NCBI GenBank assembly: GCA_012735465.1
Contig: JAAYHJ010000050.1
Coordinates: 1-64,000, forward strand
Origin: Clostridiaceae bacterium
Lineage (GTDB): Bacteria > Bacillota > Clostridia > SK-Y3
Length of the DNA stretch: 64,000 nucleotides
Direction of reading: 5' to 3'
Shown here: one piece after another, positions 17,247-26,983 of the stretch
Numbering within the stretch: the stretch's first letter is position 1
Layout: each line of letters opens with the position of its first letter
The notes under the pieces: model-generated
Databases searched by the model: none
What the model was told of the DNA's origin: nothing
Seen by the model: only the letters and a program-made list of their open reading frames with translations
Position numbers and translations under genes: made by a program

Positions 17247-17747
17247 ATGAGTAAAAAGATGAATAATAAGAACCAAAGCTCAAAAACAAAATTTATAATG
17301 CTAATGGCGATGGGCTTTGTATTGCTTGCGGCTCTGCTTATATATAAGGGCCTTTCAGGGGAAGATGAAGATAGCGTGGCTGCAAAGGAACTTGTCATAC
17401 CTAAGTCCGAGGTGAGCGAGACAGCCAAGTTTTATCCCTACGAGGTGGGAAACACATACATGGAGGTCATTGCAGTAAAGGCAAAGGATGGTACTATACG
17501 CACTGCCTTAAATACCTGCCAGATTTGTTATGACTCCGGAAGAGGGTACTATGAGCAGCAGGGTGATGAGCTTATATGCTTCAACTGTGGAAACAGGTTT
17601 AGAATTGAGGATTTAGAACAAATCAGGGGCGGCTGTAATCCAATACCGGTACTTAAGGAATACAAGCAGGAAGATGAAGAAAACATAATAATATCGCAGG
17701 AATTCTTGGCAGAAAACGCAGATTACTTTAAAAAATGGAAAAAATAG
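17247..17747 (+). CDS. Membrane-anchored DUF2318 protein
   Basis: 166 residues. One N-terminal membrane helix (FIMLMAMGFVLLAALLIY) anchors an outside domain. The pattern NTCQICYDSGRGYYEQQGDE followed by CFNCGNRFRIEDLEQIRGGCNP is that of DUF2318, a Cys-rich family often described as iron-sulfur containing and found beside iron or copper transport genes. Five cysteines (two CxxC pairs and GGC) could bind metal. ATG at 17247 is chosen since GAGGTGGG lies ~8 bases upstream. It is the first gene of the copper block and is followed after 28 bases by the response regulator. Confidence 0.85.
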   Translation: MSKKMNNKNQSSKTKFIMLMAMGFVLLAALLIYKGLSGEDEDSVAAKELVIPKSEVSETAKFYPYEVGNTYMEVIAVKAKDGTIRTALNTCQICYDSGRGYYEQQGDELICFNCGNRFRIEDLEQIRGGCNPIPVLKEYKQEDEENIIISQEFLAENADYFKKWKK

Positions 17748-17775
17748 TATAAAATGAGAGCATCGGGAGGCAACT

Positions 17776-18474
17776 ATGACCAACGCAAAAAAGATACTTG
17801 TTGTTGATGACGAGCATAAGATTGTGGAAGTGGTTAAATCCTATCTTGAAAACTCAGGGTATGAGGTATGTGAGGCTTATAACGGGAAGGATGCTCTGGA
17901 GCAGTTTGAAAAAAATCATCCGGTCCTTATTATATTGGACCTCATGCTTCCGGATATACCCGGCGATGAAGTGTGCAAAATAATACGAAAAAGGTCAAGG
18001 GTACCGATAATAATGCTTACTGCAAGGGTTGAAGAAGAAGACATACTGAAGGGCCTTGGCATTGGAGCAGATGATTACATTACCAAGCCTTTCAGTCCAA
18101 GGCAATTGGTTGCAAGGGTAAGGGCAGTTTTAAGGAGAGCATTGGATGAACCCATGCCTTTATCCGATATTATTTCTTTTAATGGTGATGATCTGGTTAT
18201 TGATAATTTAAAACATGAAGTTGTAAAAAAAGGTAAGACAATAAACTTAACACCAAATGAATATAAAATATTGCTGACATTGCTCAAATATCCTTCAAAA
18301 ACCTTTAGCAGGGAGGAACTGGTGCGCAGTGCTTTTGGAGATGATTATGATGGGTATAACAGGAACATTGATGCGCATATCAAAAATTTAAGGCACAAGC
18401 TGGAGGATGACAGCAGGAATCCAAAATATATTTTAACGGTGCATGGTGTGGGATACAGGTTTGGTGGTGAATAA
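17776..18474 (+). CDS. OmpR/PhoB-family response regulator
   Basis: 232 residues. Receiver domain ~6-120 with acidic pocket (VVDDE), phospho-acceptor D55 (ILDLMLPD), the conserved Thr/Ala region (MLTAR) and Lys in ITKPFSP; winged-helix DNA-binding domain ~130-232 ending HGVGYRFGGE. It is translationally coupled to the kinase, whose ATG follows its stop after one base. The surrounding genes (copper ATPase, copper chaperone, HMA fusion protein) suggest that the signal is copper or a related metal; this is inference from context. Confidence 0.95.
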   Translation: MTNAKKILVVDDEHKIVEVVKSYLENSGYEVCEAYNGKDALEQFEKNHPVLIILDLMLPDIPGDEVCKIIRKRSRVPIIMLTARVEEEDILKGLGIGADDYITKPFSPRQLVARVRAVLRRALDEPMPLSDIISFNGDDLVIDNLKHEVVKKGKTINLTPNEYKILLTLLKYPSKTFSREELVRSAFGDDYDGYNRNIDAHIKNLRHKLEDDSRNPKYILTVHGVGYRFGGE

Positions 18475-18475
18475 T

Positions 18476-19864
18476 ATGATTTTAAGCATTCGCACAAAGC
18501 TTACCCTGGCTTTTGCTTTTGTTGCCTTTGTACTTATTTTATTAACTGCTTTTTTGGCAAACACTTTCCTGGAATCCCATTTCAGGCAATATATAATAGA
18601 AAAGCAGGAGCAAAGAAATGAGGAATTTGTATCCCTTATTCGCCAGCAATATATTGATAAGGGTTCCTGGAGGATAGACACAATTGAAAATATTGGTGTG
18701 AGCGCTTTGGAACAGGGGCTTATCATAAAGGTTACGGATTCTTCAGGTAAAACTATCTGGGATGCAACAGTACACAATAGCGGATTATGCAGGCAAATGA
18801 TTGAACACATGATAAAGAATATGGTGAGCAGATACCCAGGTTGGAAAGGGCAATATACGATCGATGAATACCCCCTTTGGGTTGACTTTGAAGAAGTAGG
18901 AAAAGTCGAAATAGGGTATTATGGACCTTTTTATTACGACGATTCGGACCTTTATTTTATTAAGACATTGAATACAACCCTAATATGGGTTGCAATTATT
19001 GCATTGCTGATATCTGTTTTTATTGGTGCTTATTTATCCAGAAGGTTAAGCGTTCCCATAACTAAGGCCAGTGAAACAGCGCAGAGGATTGCAAAAGGGG
19101 ATTATAGCCAGAGGAGCAAAGTAAATACAAGCACAAAAGAAATAAGAGAGTTGATTACAGCAGTAAACGATCTTGCAGAAACGCTGGAAAATCAAGAGCA
19201 TTTAAGGAAAAGGCTGACGGCGGATGTATCCCATGAACTGAGAACACCCCTTACGACACTGCAGAGCCACCTGGAAGCAATGATTGACGGAATATGGCAG
19301 CCTACCGCCGAGAGGCTTAAAAGCTGTTATGATGAAATCATCAGGATAAGCAAAATGGTAAATGATTTGCATTTTCTTGCAGAGGTTGAAGGGGAAAGCC
19401 ACAAACTTAATAAAACAAATTTTGACCTGTATGAATTGACGTCAAATATAGTATTGAATTTTCAAAGCCAGTTCAAGAATAAAAATGTTGGTATTGTTTT
19501 GGAAGGCAGCAGACAAGAACTTTATGCCGATAAGGACAAGATAAGCCAAGTTATTATTAACCTGGTTTCAAATGGACTTAAATATACGCCTTCGGGTGGC
19601 TTGGTAAAAGCATGTGTAACCGGTGATAAAAAAACTGTTAAACTTATCATACAGGATAATGGTGAAGGAATTTCAGAAGAGGATGTGCCAAATATTTTTG
19701 AAAGATTTTACCGTGCAGATAAGTCCAGGAACCGGTTAACAGGAGGTTCGGGCATAGGATTGGCTATTGTCAAAGCTATCGTGGAGGTGCATCATGGTTC
19801 GGTGGAAGTGGAAAGCACTGTTGGTGTGGGCACAAGGTTTACGGTTTCTTTGCCAAGGCAATAA
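18476..19864 (+). CDS. Sensor histidine kinase
   Basis: 462 residues. Two membrane helices (~10-30 and ~168-188) flank an outside domain of ~140 residues; HAMP follows (~190-240), then HisKA with the phosphorylated His253 (DVSHELRTPLTTL), and HATPase_c with N box (VINLVSNGLKYTP), G1 (DNGEGIS), F box (NIFERFYRAD) and G2 (GGSGIGLAIVK). ATG at 18476 is chosen because it follows the regulator stop directly with GGTGGTGA upstream; the in-frame start at 18443 lies within the regulator gene. The sensor domain includes one Cys (SGLCRQM) and two Met-containing motifs nearby, compatible with but not proof of metal sensing. Confidence 0.94.
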   Translation: MILSIRTKLTLAFAFVAFVLILLTAFLANTFLESHFRQYIIEKQEQRNEEFVSLIRQQYIDKGSWRIDTIENIGVSALEQGLIIKVTDSSGKTIWDATVHNSGLCRQMIEHMIKNMVSRYPGWKGQYTIDEYPLWVDFEEVGKVEIGYYGPFYYDDSDLYFIKTLNTTLIWVAIIALLISVFIGAYLSRRLSVPITKASETAQRIAKGDYSQRSKVNTSTKEIRELITAVNDLAETLENQEHLRKRLTADVSHELRTPLTTLQSHLEAMIDGIWQPTAERLKSCYDEIIRISKMVNDLHFLAEVEGESHKLNKTNFDLYELTSNIVLNFQSQFKNKNVGIVLEGSRQELYADKDKISQVIINLVSNGLKYTPSGGLVKACVTGDKKTVKLIIQDNGEGISEEDVPNIFERFYRADKSRNRLTGGSGIGLAIVKAIVEVHHGSVEVESTVGVGTRFTVSLPRQ

Positions 19865-19902
19865 AAATTCAAAATCAAATATTTGTTAATTGGGGGTATA
19901 CC

Positions 19903-21702
19903 ATGGCGGGTGATATATCAAAAAAGAGCATTAAGGTAGAGGGCATGACATGTTCAAGCTGCGAGCTCAGAATAGAAAATGCTTTAAAGAAACTGCCGGG
20001 AGTAATTGATGCCAAGGCAAGCTTAAGCAGATCCAGCGTATTTGTTACCTATGATAAAAACAAGGTAAACCTTGATGCTATTGTACGGGCAATAGAAAAG
20101 ATGCATTATTCTGTAAGTTCTAAAACCATGGAAGGATTATCGGGTAAAAAAACATTAAATAAAAGTCAATTGGCAGGGATAGGAATCGTTCTGCTTTCTT
20201 TTTATTTAATCGTTAACAACACCGTAGGATTTAATTTTATTCCAGAAATCAGCCAGTCAATGGGTTATGGTCTGCTTTTTATCGTGGGGCTGCTGACTTC
20301 TTTTCATTGTGTTGCAATGTGCGGGGGCATAAATTTAGCCCAGTGCATTTCGTATAAATATGATGATACCCCAAAGGGCAGGTTTTCCCGGTTGAAGCCA
20401 AGCTTTTTGTACAATGCAGGGAGAGTTGTTTCTTATACGTTTATAGGCGGTATAGTAGGTGCTTTGGGTTCCGTTATAAGTTTTTCCGGTGCCGCAAAAG
20501 GGATTGTATCCATTATTGCAGGAATATTTATGATGGTCATGGGCTTGAACATGTTAAATATTTTCCCATGGCTCAGAAAGTTTTCTGTTAGAATGCCAAA
20601 GATTTTTGGTAATAAGGTTTATAATAACAAGAATCAATACGGACCCTTTTATGTGGGTCTGCTAAATGGTCTTATGCCTTGCGGGCCGCTGCAGTCCATG
20701 CAGATTTATGCCCTTGGCACCGGGAGCTTTACTGCCGGAGCATTGTCCATGTTCTTTTTTAGCGTAGGAACCTTTCCCCTGATGTTTGGATTTGGCGCAT
20801 TGACCTCGTTTGCCAGTGGCAAATTCACAAATAAGCTGATGAAAGCAAGTGCCGTGCTTGTAATGATACTGGGGATAGTTATGATAAACAGGGGACTAAG
20901 CTTGTCAGGTATTGGCATACCTACCGCCCCTTCGGGCATAAGCAGTATTGCAAAAATTGAGGGTGATGTGCAAGTGGTGACAACGGTACTGGAACCCGGA
21001 AGTTATTCCCCCATAATTGTGCAAAAGGGGATACCGGTGCGATGGACCATTAAGGCAAAAGAAGGCAGTTTGAATGGCTGTAATAATCCCGTTACCATAC
21101 CCAAATACAATATAGAAAAGAAAATGGTGGTGGGGGATAATGTTATTGAATTTACACCGGAAGAGGAAGGAAATATACTATATACCTGTTGGATGGGAAT
21201 GATTAGCAGCCATATTAAAGTGGTATCGGATATTTCTGAGGTTACTGAAGAGGATTTGGAGGAGCTGCAGAATACGGATTTATACGATACGGATGATAAT
21301 GCGGTAGCTGATGATGTTGATATCGGGGTTGCAAGGATTACAGGTGACAGCCAGGAAATCATCATTACAGTAAATGAGAAAGGATATTCACCGGCAATAG
21401 TAGTTTTACAAAAAGGTATACAGGCTAAAATCAAGTTTGATGTTCAACAGTTAGATTATTGCAATGCTATAGTAATGTTTCCGGAGTATAATGGCCAGCT
21501 GGACCTTACAGATGGTCAGATTGAAACCCCTTACCTGGTTCCCGAAAATGACTTTACATTCCGGTGTTGGTTGGGTAGATTAGGTGGTTATGTTAGAATT
21601 GTAGAGGACATTAATAATGTGGACCTGGAAAAAGTAAAAGAAGAAGTGCAGAGCTTTATGCCGGCAGGAGGTTTTGGTGGTTTTGCGCCTGCATGTCACT
21701 AA
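19903..21702 (+). CDS. HMA - TauE/SafE-like membrane - double cupredoxin-like fusion protein
   Basis: 599 residues with a rare-looking architecture. HMA metal-binding domain ~7-75 with GMTCSSCE; a membrane domain ~100-350 of the sulfite exporter TauE/SafE (UreH-like) type with the signature LTSFHCVAMCGGINLA and the paired LMPCGPLQSM; then two cupredoxin-like beta domains, ~355-450 and ~475-580. Each beta domain carries a Cys near NGCNNP or DYCNAI and a CW motif (YTCWMGM; FRCWLGR) where copper ligands would sit. A role in moving or delivering copper across the membrane is inferred. It starts 38 bases after the kinase gene and precedes copA, so it is probably in the same operon. Confidence 0.88.
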   Translation: MAGDISKKSIKVEGMTCSSCELRIENALKKLPGVIDAKASLSRSSVFVTYDKNKVNLDAIVRAIEKMHYSVSSKTMEGLSGKKTLNKSQLAGIGIVLLSFYLIVNNTVGFNFIPEISQSMGYGLLFIVGLLTSFHCVAMCGGINLAQCISYKYDDTPKGRFSRLKPSFLYNAGRVVSYTFIGGIVGALGSVISFSGAAKGIVSIIAGIFMMVMGLNMLNIFPWLRKFSVRMPKIFGNKVYNNKNQYGPFYVGLLNGLMPCGPLQSMQIYALGTGSFTAGALSMFFFSVGTFPLMFGFGALTSFASGKFTNKLMKASAVLVMILGIVMINRGLSLSGIGIPTAPSGISSIAKIEGDVQVVTTVLEPGSYSPIIVQKGIPVRWTIKAKEGSLNGCNNPVTIPKYNIEKKMVVGDNVIEFTPEEEGNILYTCWMGMISSHIKVVSDISEVTEEDLEELQNTDLYDTDDNAVADDVDIGVARITGDSQEIIITVNEKGYSPAIVVLQKGIQAKIKFDVQQLDYCNAIVMFPEYNGQLDLTDGQIETPYLVPENDFTFRCWLGRLGGYVRIVEDINNVDLEKVKEEVQSFMPAGGFGGFAPACH

Positions 21703-21757
21703 TATAATAAATATCCTACCTGGCATGGGTTAGGGCTGAATGAAGGTGGTGTGATAT

Positions 21758-24217
21758 ATGGAAAAACAAGTTTTTAATATTACAGGGATGACTTGTGCAG
21801 CTTGTGCAAGGGCAGTGGAAAGAAGTGTTTCTAAACTGCAGGGTATCCAGGTAGCCACTGTAAACCTTGCTACGGAAAAGCTTTTTGTAGAATATGATGA
21901 AAGCAGGGTCAATATTGAAAGCATTAAAGAAGCAGTAGTAAAGGCAGGGTATGGAGCAAAAGAAGAGCAGGAGGAAACAGTCAGGGAAATCAGTATTCCT
22001 ATTGCCGGCATGACCTGTGCGGCCTGTGTAAGGGCCGTGGAAAGGGCTATAAATAAACTTCCGGGTATAAAAGAGGTAAATGTAAACCTTGCAACGGAAA
22101 AGGCAAAGGTGGTTTATGATACTTCCAAAACACGAATATCCCAGATAAAAGATGCAATTGCCAAAGCCGGATATGAACCATTGGAAATAGAAGCCGGTGA
22201 GCAGGTGGATAAGGACAGGGAACGTAAGGAAAAAGAAAGAAAATCCCTATGGATAAAGTTTTGGATAGCAATAATATTTACGGTCCCTCTTTTATATATT
22301 GCAATGGGGCATATGTTAAAGCTGCCTATTCCGGAGATAATAATGCCCAAAATGCATCCTTTGAATTTTGCTTTAATTCAATTGATGCTGGTAATCCCCG
22401 TGATGGTTGCAGGATATAAGTTTTATACGGTTGGTTTTAGCCGGTTGTTCCGCAGGGAACCAAATATGGATTCATTGATAGCTGTAGGAACCAGTGCTGC
22501 ATTTCTTTACGGTATTTATGCCATATACCAAATTATGCAGGGAAATACCGAGTATGCCCACGATTTATATTTTGAAACGGCAGGGGTTATTATTGCATTG
22601 ATATTGCTGGGCAAATATCTTGAGTCCGTCTCAAAGGGCAAAACGTCCGAAGCCATTAAAAAACTGATGAGTTTGGCACCAAAGACGGCGGTTGTAATAC
22701 ATGACGGAAAGGAAGTCGTTATCCCTATCGAAGAAGTTGAAGTTGGGGATATTTTGCTGGTAAAGCCCGGGGAAAAGATTCCCGTGGATGGTGTGGTGAT
22801 AGAAGGAAGGACATCGGTGGATGAGTCCATGCTTACCGGTGAAAGCATTCCGGTGGAAAAAAACCCTGGGAGCAAGGTAACAGGTGCCAGCATCAATAAA
22901 AACGGGACCATAAAGTTTAAAGCCACAAGGGTGGGAAAGGATACGGCATTGTCTCAAATTATCAGGCTGGTGGAAGATGCACAAGGTTCAAAGGCACCTA
23001 TTGCAAAGATGGCAGATATTATTGCAGGGTACTTTGTACCCATAGTAATGGCAATTGCAGTTGCTGCAGGGCTTGCATGGTACTTATCGGGCATGTCGGC
23101 AATATTTTCCCTTACAATCTTTATTTCCGTATTGGTAATAGCATGTCCTTGTGCCCTTGGCCTGGCAACGCCCACGGCTATCATGGTGGGTACAGGAAAG
23201 GGTGCTGAATACGGGGTGCTTATTAAAGGCGGGGAAGCTCTTGAAACTGCCCATAAAATTCAAACAATAGTATTTGACAAGACGGGAACCATTACGGAAG
23301 GCAAGCCAAAGGTAACGGATATCATTGCCATTGACGGTATTGATGAAACAAAGCTGTTGCAGTTGTCCGCTTCGGCTGAAAAAGGTTCCGAACATCCTTT
23401 GGGAGAAGCTATTGTAAACAGGGCTAAGGAATTAAACCTGGAATTTCTGAACATAGAACAATTTGAAGCAATACCGGGACAGGGCATAGAAGTAAAGATT
23501 CAGGGGAAACACATGCTTCTTGGCAATAGGAAACTGATGGAGGACAGGAATATTGAAATTACATTGCAGGAAGAATCGGACAGGCTGGCAGAAGAAGGCA
23601 AGACACCCATGTTTATTGCCATGGACAATAAACTGGCCGGTATTATTGCGGTAGCGGATGTTATGAAGCCAAGCAGTAAAAAAGCCGTTGAAGTGCTGCA
23701 TAAAATGGGTATAAAAGTAGTAATGATAACAGGGGATAACAGGAGGACGGCAGAAGCTATTGCAAGGCAGGTAGGTATTGACAGGGTGCTTGCAGAGGTG
23801 CTGCCTCAGGATAAGGCAAAGGAAATTAAAAAGCTTCAGTCGGAAGGCTTAAAGGTAGCAATGGTAGGAGACGGTATTAATGATGCTCCTGCATTGGCAC
23901 AAGCGGATGTTGGAATTGCCATTGGCTCCGGCACCGATGTAGCCATGGAATCGGCGGATATAGTGCTGATGAGAAGCGATTTGATGGACGTGGCAACGGC
24001 ACTGCAGTTGAGCAAAAGCACTATAAGGAACATAAAGCAAAACTTGTTCTGGGCCTTTGCATATAACAGTGCGGGTATTCCCATTGCTGCAGGGTTGTTG
24101 TATCTGTTTGGCGGGCCATTGCTGAATCCTATGATTGCGGCGGCGGCTATGGCATTTAGTTCCGTTTCTGTGGTGACAAATGCTTTAAGGCTTAGAAGGT
24201 TTAAACCTTTGCATTAA
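21758..24217 (+). CDS. copA: Copper-translocating P1B-type ATPase
   Basis: 819 residues. Two N-terminal HMA domains (GMTCAACAR at ~10-18 and GMTCAACVR at ~84-92), eight membrane segments, the actuator motif TGES (360-363), the transport-site CPC (463-465), phosphorylated Asp in DKTGT (507-511), the SEHPLGEA nucleotide-site His and the hinge [10 protein letters not shown]. The C-terminal [14 protein letters not shown] and [15 protein letters not shown] match Cu(I) exporters of class P1B-1. It pumps Cu(I) out of the cytosol. The next gene, copZ, is 19 bases (to the upstream ATG) further on and would be its chaperone. Confidence 0.97.
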   Translation: MEKQVFNITGMTCAACARAVERSVSKLQGIQVATVNLATEKLFVEYDESRVNIESIKEAVVKAGYGAKEEQEETVREISIPIAGMTCAACVRAVERAINKLPGIKEVNVNLATEKAKVVYDTSKTRISQIKDAIAKAGYEPLEIEAGEQVDKDRERKEKERKSLWIKFWIAIIFTVPLLYIAMGHMLKLPIPEIIMPKMHPLNFALIQLMLVIPVMVAGYKFYTVGFSRLFRREPNMDSLIAVGTSAAFLYGIYAIYQIMQGNTEYAHDLYFETAGVIIALILLGKYLESVSKGKTSEAIKKLMSLAPKTAVVIHDGKEVVIPIEEVEVGDILLVKPGEKIPVDGVVIEGRTSVDESMLTGESIPVEKNPGSKVTGASINKNGTIKFKATRVGKDTALSQIIRLVEDAQGSKAPIAKMADIIAGYFVPIVMAIAVAAGLAWYLSGMSAIFSLTIFISVLVIACPCALGLATPTAIMVGTGKGAEYGVLIKGGEALETAHKIQTIVFDKTGTITEGKPKVTDIIAIDGIDETKLLQLSASAEKGSEHPLGEAIVNRAKELNLEFLNIEQFEAIPGQGIEVKIQGKHMLLGNRKLMEDRNIEITLQEESDRLAEEGKTPMFIAMDNKLAGIIAVADVMKPSSKKAVEVLHKMGIKVVMITGDNRRTAEAIARQVGIDRVLAEVLPQDKAKEIKKLQSEGLKVAMVGDGINDAPALAQADVGIAIGSGTDVAMESADIVLMRSDLMDVATALQLSKSTIRNIKQNLFWAFAYNSAGIPIAAGLLYLFGGPLLNPMIAAAAMAFSSVSVVTNALRLRRFKPLH

Positions 24218-24245
24218 AAAATAATATATTGAAAGGATGGTTCAA

Positions 24246-24455
24246 ATGACAAAAAAAATTTATATTGAAGGTATGAGTTGCAATCACTGTGTAAGGCATG
24301 TGGAAGAAGCATTAAAGGATATTGATGGAGTAATGTCTGTCAGTGTTGATTTGCAGAAGAAACTGGCAACGGTGGAACTGGCCCGTGCCATTGAAGATGA
24401 AAAATTCAAGTCAGCCATTTATGAGGCAGGGTATGAGGTGGTAAAAATAGAATAA
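24246..24455 (+). CDS. copZ: Copper chaperone CopZ
   Basis: 69 residues, a single HMA domain with EGMSCNHCVRHVE, the MxCxxC copper site. CopZ hands Cu(I) to CopA. ATG at 24246 is preferred because AAAGGA lies 8 bases upstream; the in-frame ATG at 24237 is part of that site. Last gene of the copper block. Confidence 0.94.
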   Translation: MTKKIYIEGMSCNHCVRHVEEALKDIDGVMSVSVDLQKKLATVELARAIEDEKFKSAIYEAGYEVVKIE

Positions 24456-24577
24456 TAGCCTTGGGCTAATAATTATGTTCATTCATGGCAACTATATATT
24501 ATGTATTATTGAATATTTTTTATCCTGAAGTTTTTACAGAGGAATGTAGTTGACAATTATTGGAAGGAGATAAAATT

Positions 24578-26488
24578 ATGGCAAAAGATAATGTAAAAGG
24601 GCCAGAATTCAAGCCGTTTATCCCTGCTGATAAGGTATTGCCTGAGTTTACTTCAACATCTATTATTCTAGGAATTATATTATCAGTAGTATTTGGCGCT
24701 GCCAATGCATACCTGGGATTAAAAGTAGGTATGACCATAAGTGCCTCAATTCCTGCAGCAGTAATTTCGATGGGCATTATCAGGGGTTTGCTGAAAAGAG
24801 AATCAATACTTGAAAATAATATAGTTCAAACCATTGGTTCAGCCGGAGAGGCCCTGGCAGCAGGAGCCATTTTTACTTTGCCTGCCCTCTTTATATGGAG
24901 CAAAGAATGGAATATGGGAGCTCCAAGTATGATGACGATCACAATAATTTCTTTATGCGGTGGTATTCTTGGTGTCTTGTTTATGATTCCTTTAAGAAAG
25001 GCTTTGATTGTTGATGAACATGAAAACCTTCCGTATCCTGAAGGAACGGCGTGTGCCGAGGTATTACTTGCAGGAGAAGAAGGCGGAGAAAAGGCAAGAA
25101 CCACTTTCCTTGGATTGGGAATAGGGGCCTTATATAAGTTTATAACCGGAGGGCTCAACCTATTTCCCAGCGAGGTTGAAACAAGAATACCCGGTTATAA
25201 GGGTGCTGCCATAGGAGCCGATATATTACCGGCATTGCTGGGTGTAGGTTTTATCATAGGGCCCAAAATTTCAGCATATATGCTGGCCGGAGCAGTAATA
25301 GGATGGTTTGCGTTCATACCCCTTATTACTCATATAGGAAGTATGGGCGAGATTATTATGTATCCTGCCACGGTACCCATCAGCCAACTGGACCATTGGG
25401 GAATTTGGGACAGTTATATAAGGTATGTTGGTGCCGGAGCCGTTGCCTTTGGGGGAATATTCAGCCTAATAAAATCTTTGCCCTTAATAATCAGAACATT
25501 CAGGGACGCTTTGGGCAACTATTCCAGCGGTGTGGGCGGAAATACCAATATAAGAACGGACAGGGATATATCAATTAAAGTTGTACTGATAGGTTCATTG
25601 GCTGTTATTCTGGCAATGGCTATGCTGCCTGTAATTCCTGTAGGCTTTGTAGGAGCGGTGGTAATTGCTGTATTTGGTTTCTTCTTTGCAACCGTGTCAT
25701 CCAGGATAGTTGGCTTGGTTGGTAGCTCGTCCAACCCGGTTTCGGGTATGACAATTGCAACTTTATTAATCACTGCGATAATATTTAAGGCCACAGGGAA
25801 TGACGGACCGGCAGGGATGATAGCAACCTTGAGCGTTGGAGCGGTTATATGTATAATTGCAGCAATAGCCGGTGATACTTCCCAGGATTTAAAGAGCGGA
25901 TTCTTAGTTGGAGCTACGCCTTCAAAACAGCAATATGGTGAGCTCATAGGAGCAGTGGTAGCGGCATTGGCTATAGGAGCGGTGCTCACATTATTGGACA
26001 ATGCATGGGGTTTTGGTTCCAATGAACTGCCTGCACCTCAGGCTACGCTTATGAGGCTTGTTATTGAAGGAGTTATGGGTGGAAACTTACCCTGGGCATT
26101 GGTATTTACCGGCGCGGGTATAGGTATTGCGGTGGAATTATTAGGACTGCCCGTGCTTCCTATAGCAATTGGTTTGTATTTGCCTATTCATTTAAGCACA
26201 CCTATAATGGTGGGTGGTATAATCCGGGGAATACTGGATAAGAAACTGGATAATACAAAGGGCGATGAAAAAAGCCTTAAATATAAAATTGAAACAGGTG
26301 TTCTTTACTCATCCGGTTTGATAGCAGGAGAAGGTTTGGTAGGAATTTTGCTTGCCGTTTTTGCCGTATTAAACCTTGACCTTGGATTGGGGTTGAACTT
26401 TGGACAAATTGGAGGGTTGGTATTCTTTGCATTATTAACCTTTACCCTCATTCAGCAGTCAATACTAAAGAAAAGCAGGATAGGATAG
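24578..26488 (+). CDS. OPT-family oligopeptide or metal-chelate transporter
   Basis: 636 residues with about fifteen hydrophobic segments. The N-terminal NAYLGLKVGMTISASIPAAVISMGI and the NIVQTIGSAGEALAAGAIFTLPAL segment are hallmarks of the OPT (oligopeptide transporter) family, secondary transporters of peptides or metal chelates. ATG at 24578 follows GGAAGGAG; an in-frame ATG at 24560 lacks spacing. It lies 122 bases after copZ with no clear terminator between, so read-through from the copper genes is possible but not shown. The substrate cannot be told. Confidence 0.93.
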   Translation: MAKDNVKGPEFKPFIPADKVLPEFTSTSIILGIILSVVFGAANAYLGLKVGMTISASIPAAVISMGIIRGLLKRESILENNIVQTIGSAGEALAAGAIFTLPALFIWSKEWNMGAPSMMTITIISLCGGILGVLFMIPLRKALIVDEHENLPYPEGTACAEVLLAGEEGGEKARTTFLGLGIGALYKFITGGLNLFPSEVETRIPGYKGAAIGADILPALLGVGFIIGPKISAYMLAGAVIGWFAFIPLITHIGSMGEIIMYPATVPISQLDHWGIWDSYIRYVGAGAVAFGGIFSLIKSLPLIIRTFRDALGNYSSGVGGNTNIRTDRDISIKVVLIGSLAVILAMAMLPVIPVGFVGAVVIAVFGFFFATVSSRIVGLVGSSSNPVSGMTIATLLITAIIFKATGNDGPAGMIATLSVGAVICIIAAIAGDTSQDLKSGFLVGATPSKQQYGELIGAVVAALAIGAVLTLLDNAWGFGSNELPAPQATLMRLVIEGVMGGNLPWALVFTGAGIGIAVELLGLPVLPIAIGLYLPIHLSTPIMVGGIIRGILDKKLDNTKGDEKSLKYKIETGVLYSSGLIAGEGLVGILLAVFAVLNLDLGLGLNFGQIGGLVFFALLTFTLIQQSILKKSRIG

Positions 26489-26584
26489 CAGGTTGCATAA
26501 AAAAAATATTGCAAGCAAGAAAAAAGTTGGTGTTATGTTAAGCTTATAACCGGAGAATATATGAACGCAATTTAGAGGTGTGAA

Positions 26585-26965
26585 ATGGGCAATAAGATAA
26601 AAAGAAAGGATAATATTTTGATGCTTGTACCTAAAAAAAGAGAGGGACAGCAATGGAGAACCAAAGAGGATGGGTTGGTTGAGATAATTATTAGAAGGGA
26701 AAAGCTGTTGGACAGGATTGTCAGGGTGTTTATCCCTACTCCGAGAGTCATGAGGATTCATCTGGACCCAATGGGCAGTTGTGTATGGGAAGCAATAGAT
26801 GGCATTAAAAATGTTAAAGAAATAGGAGAGGTATTAAAAGAAAGGTTCGGCGAAAATGCCGAACCTTTATATGAAAGATTGATAACCTATATCAGTATTT
26901 TAAGGAATAATAAGTTCATTACTCTGGGGAATTATAGTAATAAAATGCCTTCTGATGAAAGATAG
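26585..26965 (+). CDS. PqqD-like (RiPP recognition element) protein
   Basis: 126 residues. The C-terminal ~70 residues (LDPMGSCVWEAIDGIKNVKEIGEVLKERF then YISILRNNKFI) fit the PqqD fold, the winged-helix element that binds precursor peptides in RiPP pathways. A basic N-terminal extension of ~55 residues (KIKRKD; PKKREGQQWR) precedes it. No radical SAM enzyme, precursor peptide or protease is seen nearby, so this is a lone copy; many genomes carry such genes with unknown roles. GAGGTGTG precedes the ATG. It converges with the minus-strand gene ending at 26984. Confidence 0.75.
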   Translation: MGNKIKRKDNILMLVPKKREGQQWRTKEDGLVEIIIRREKLLDRIVRVFIPTPRVMRIHLDPMGSCVWEAIDGIKNVKEIGEVLKERFGENAEPLYERLITYISILRNNKFITLGNYSNKMPSDER

Positions 26966-26983
26966 GTATCTGTTCCTGCAATC

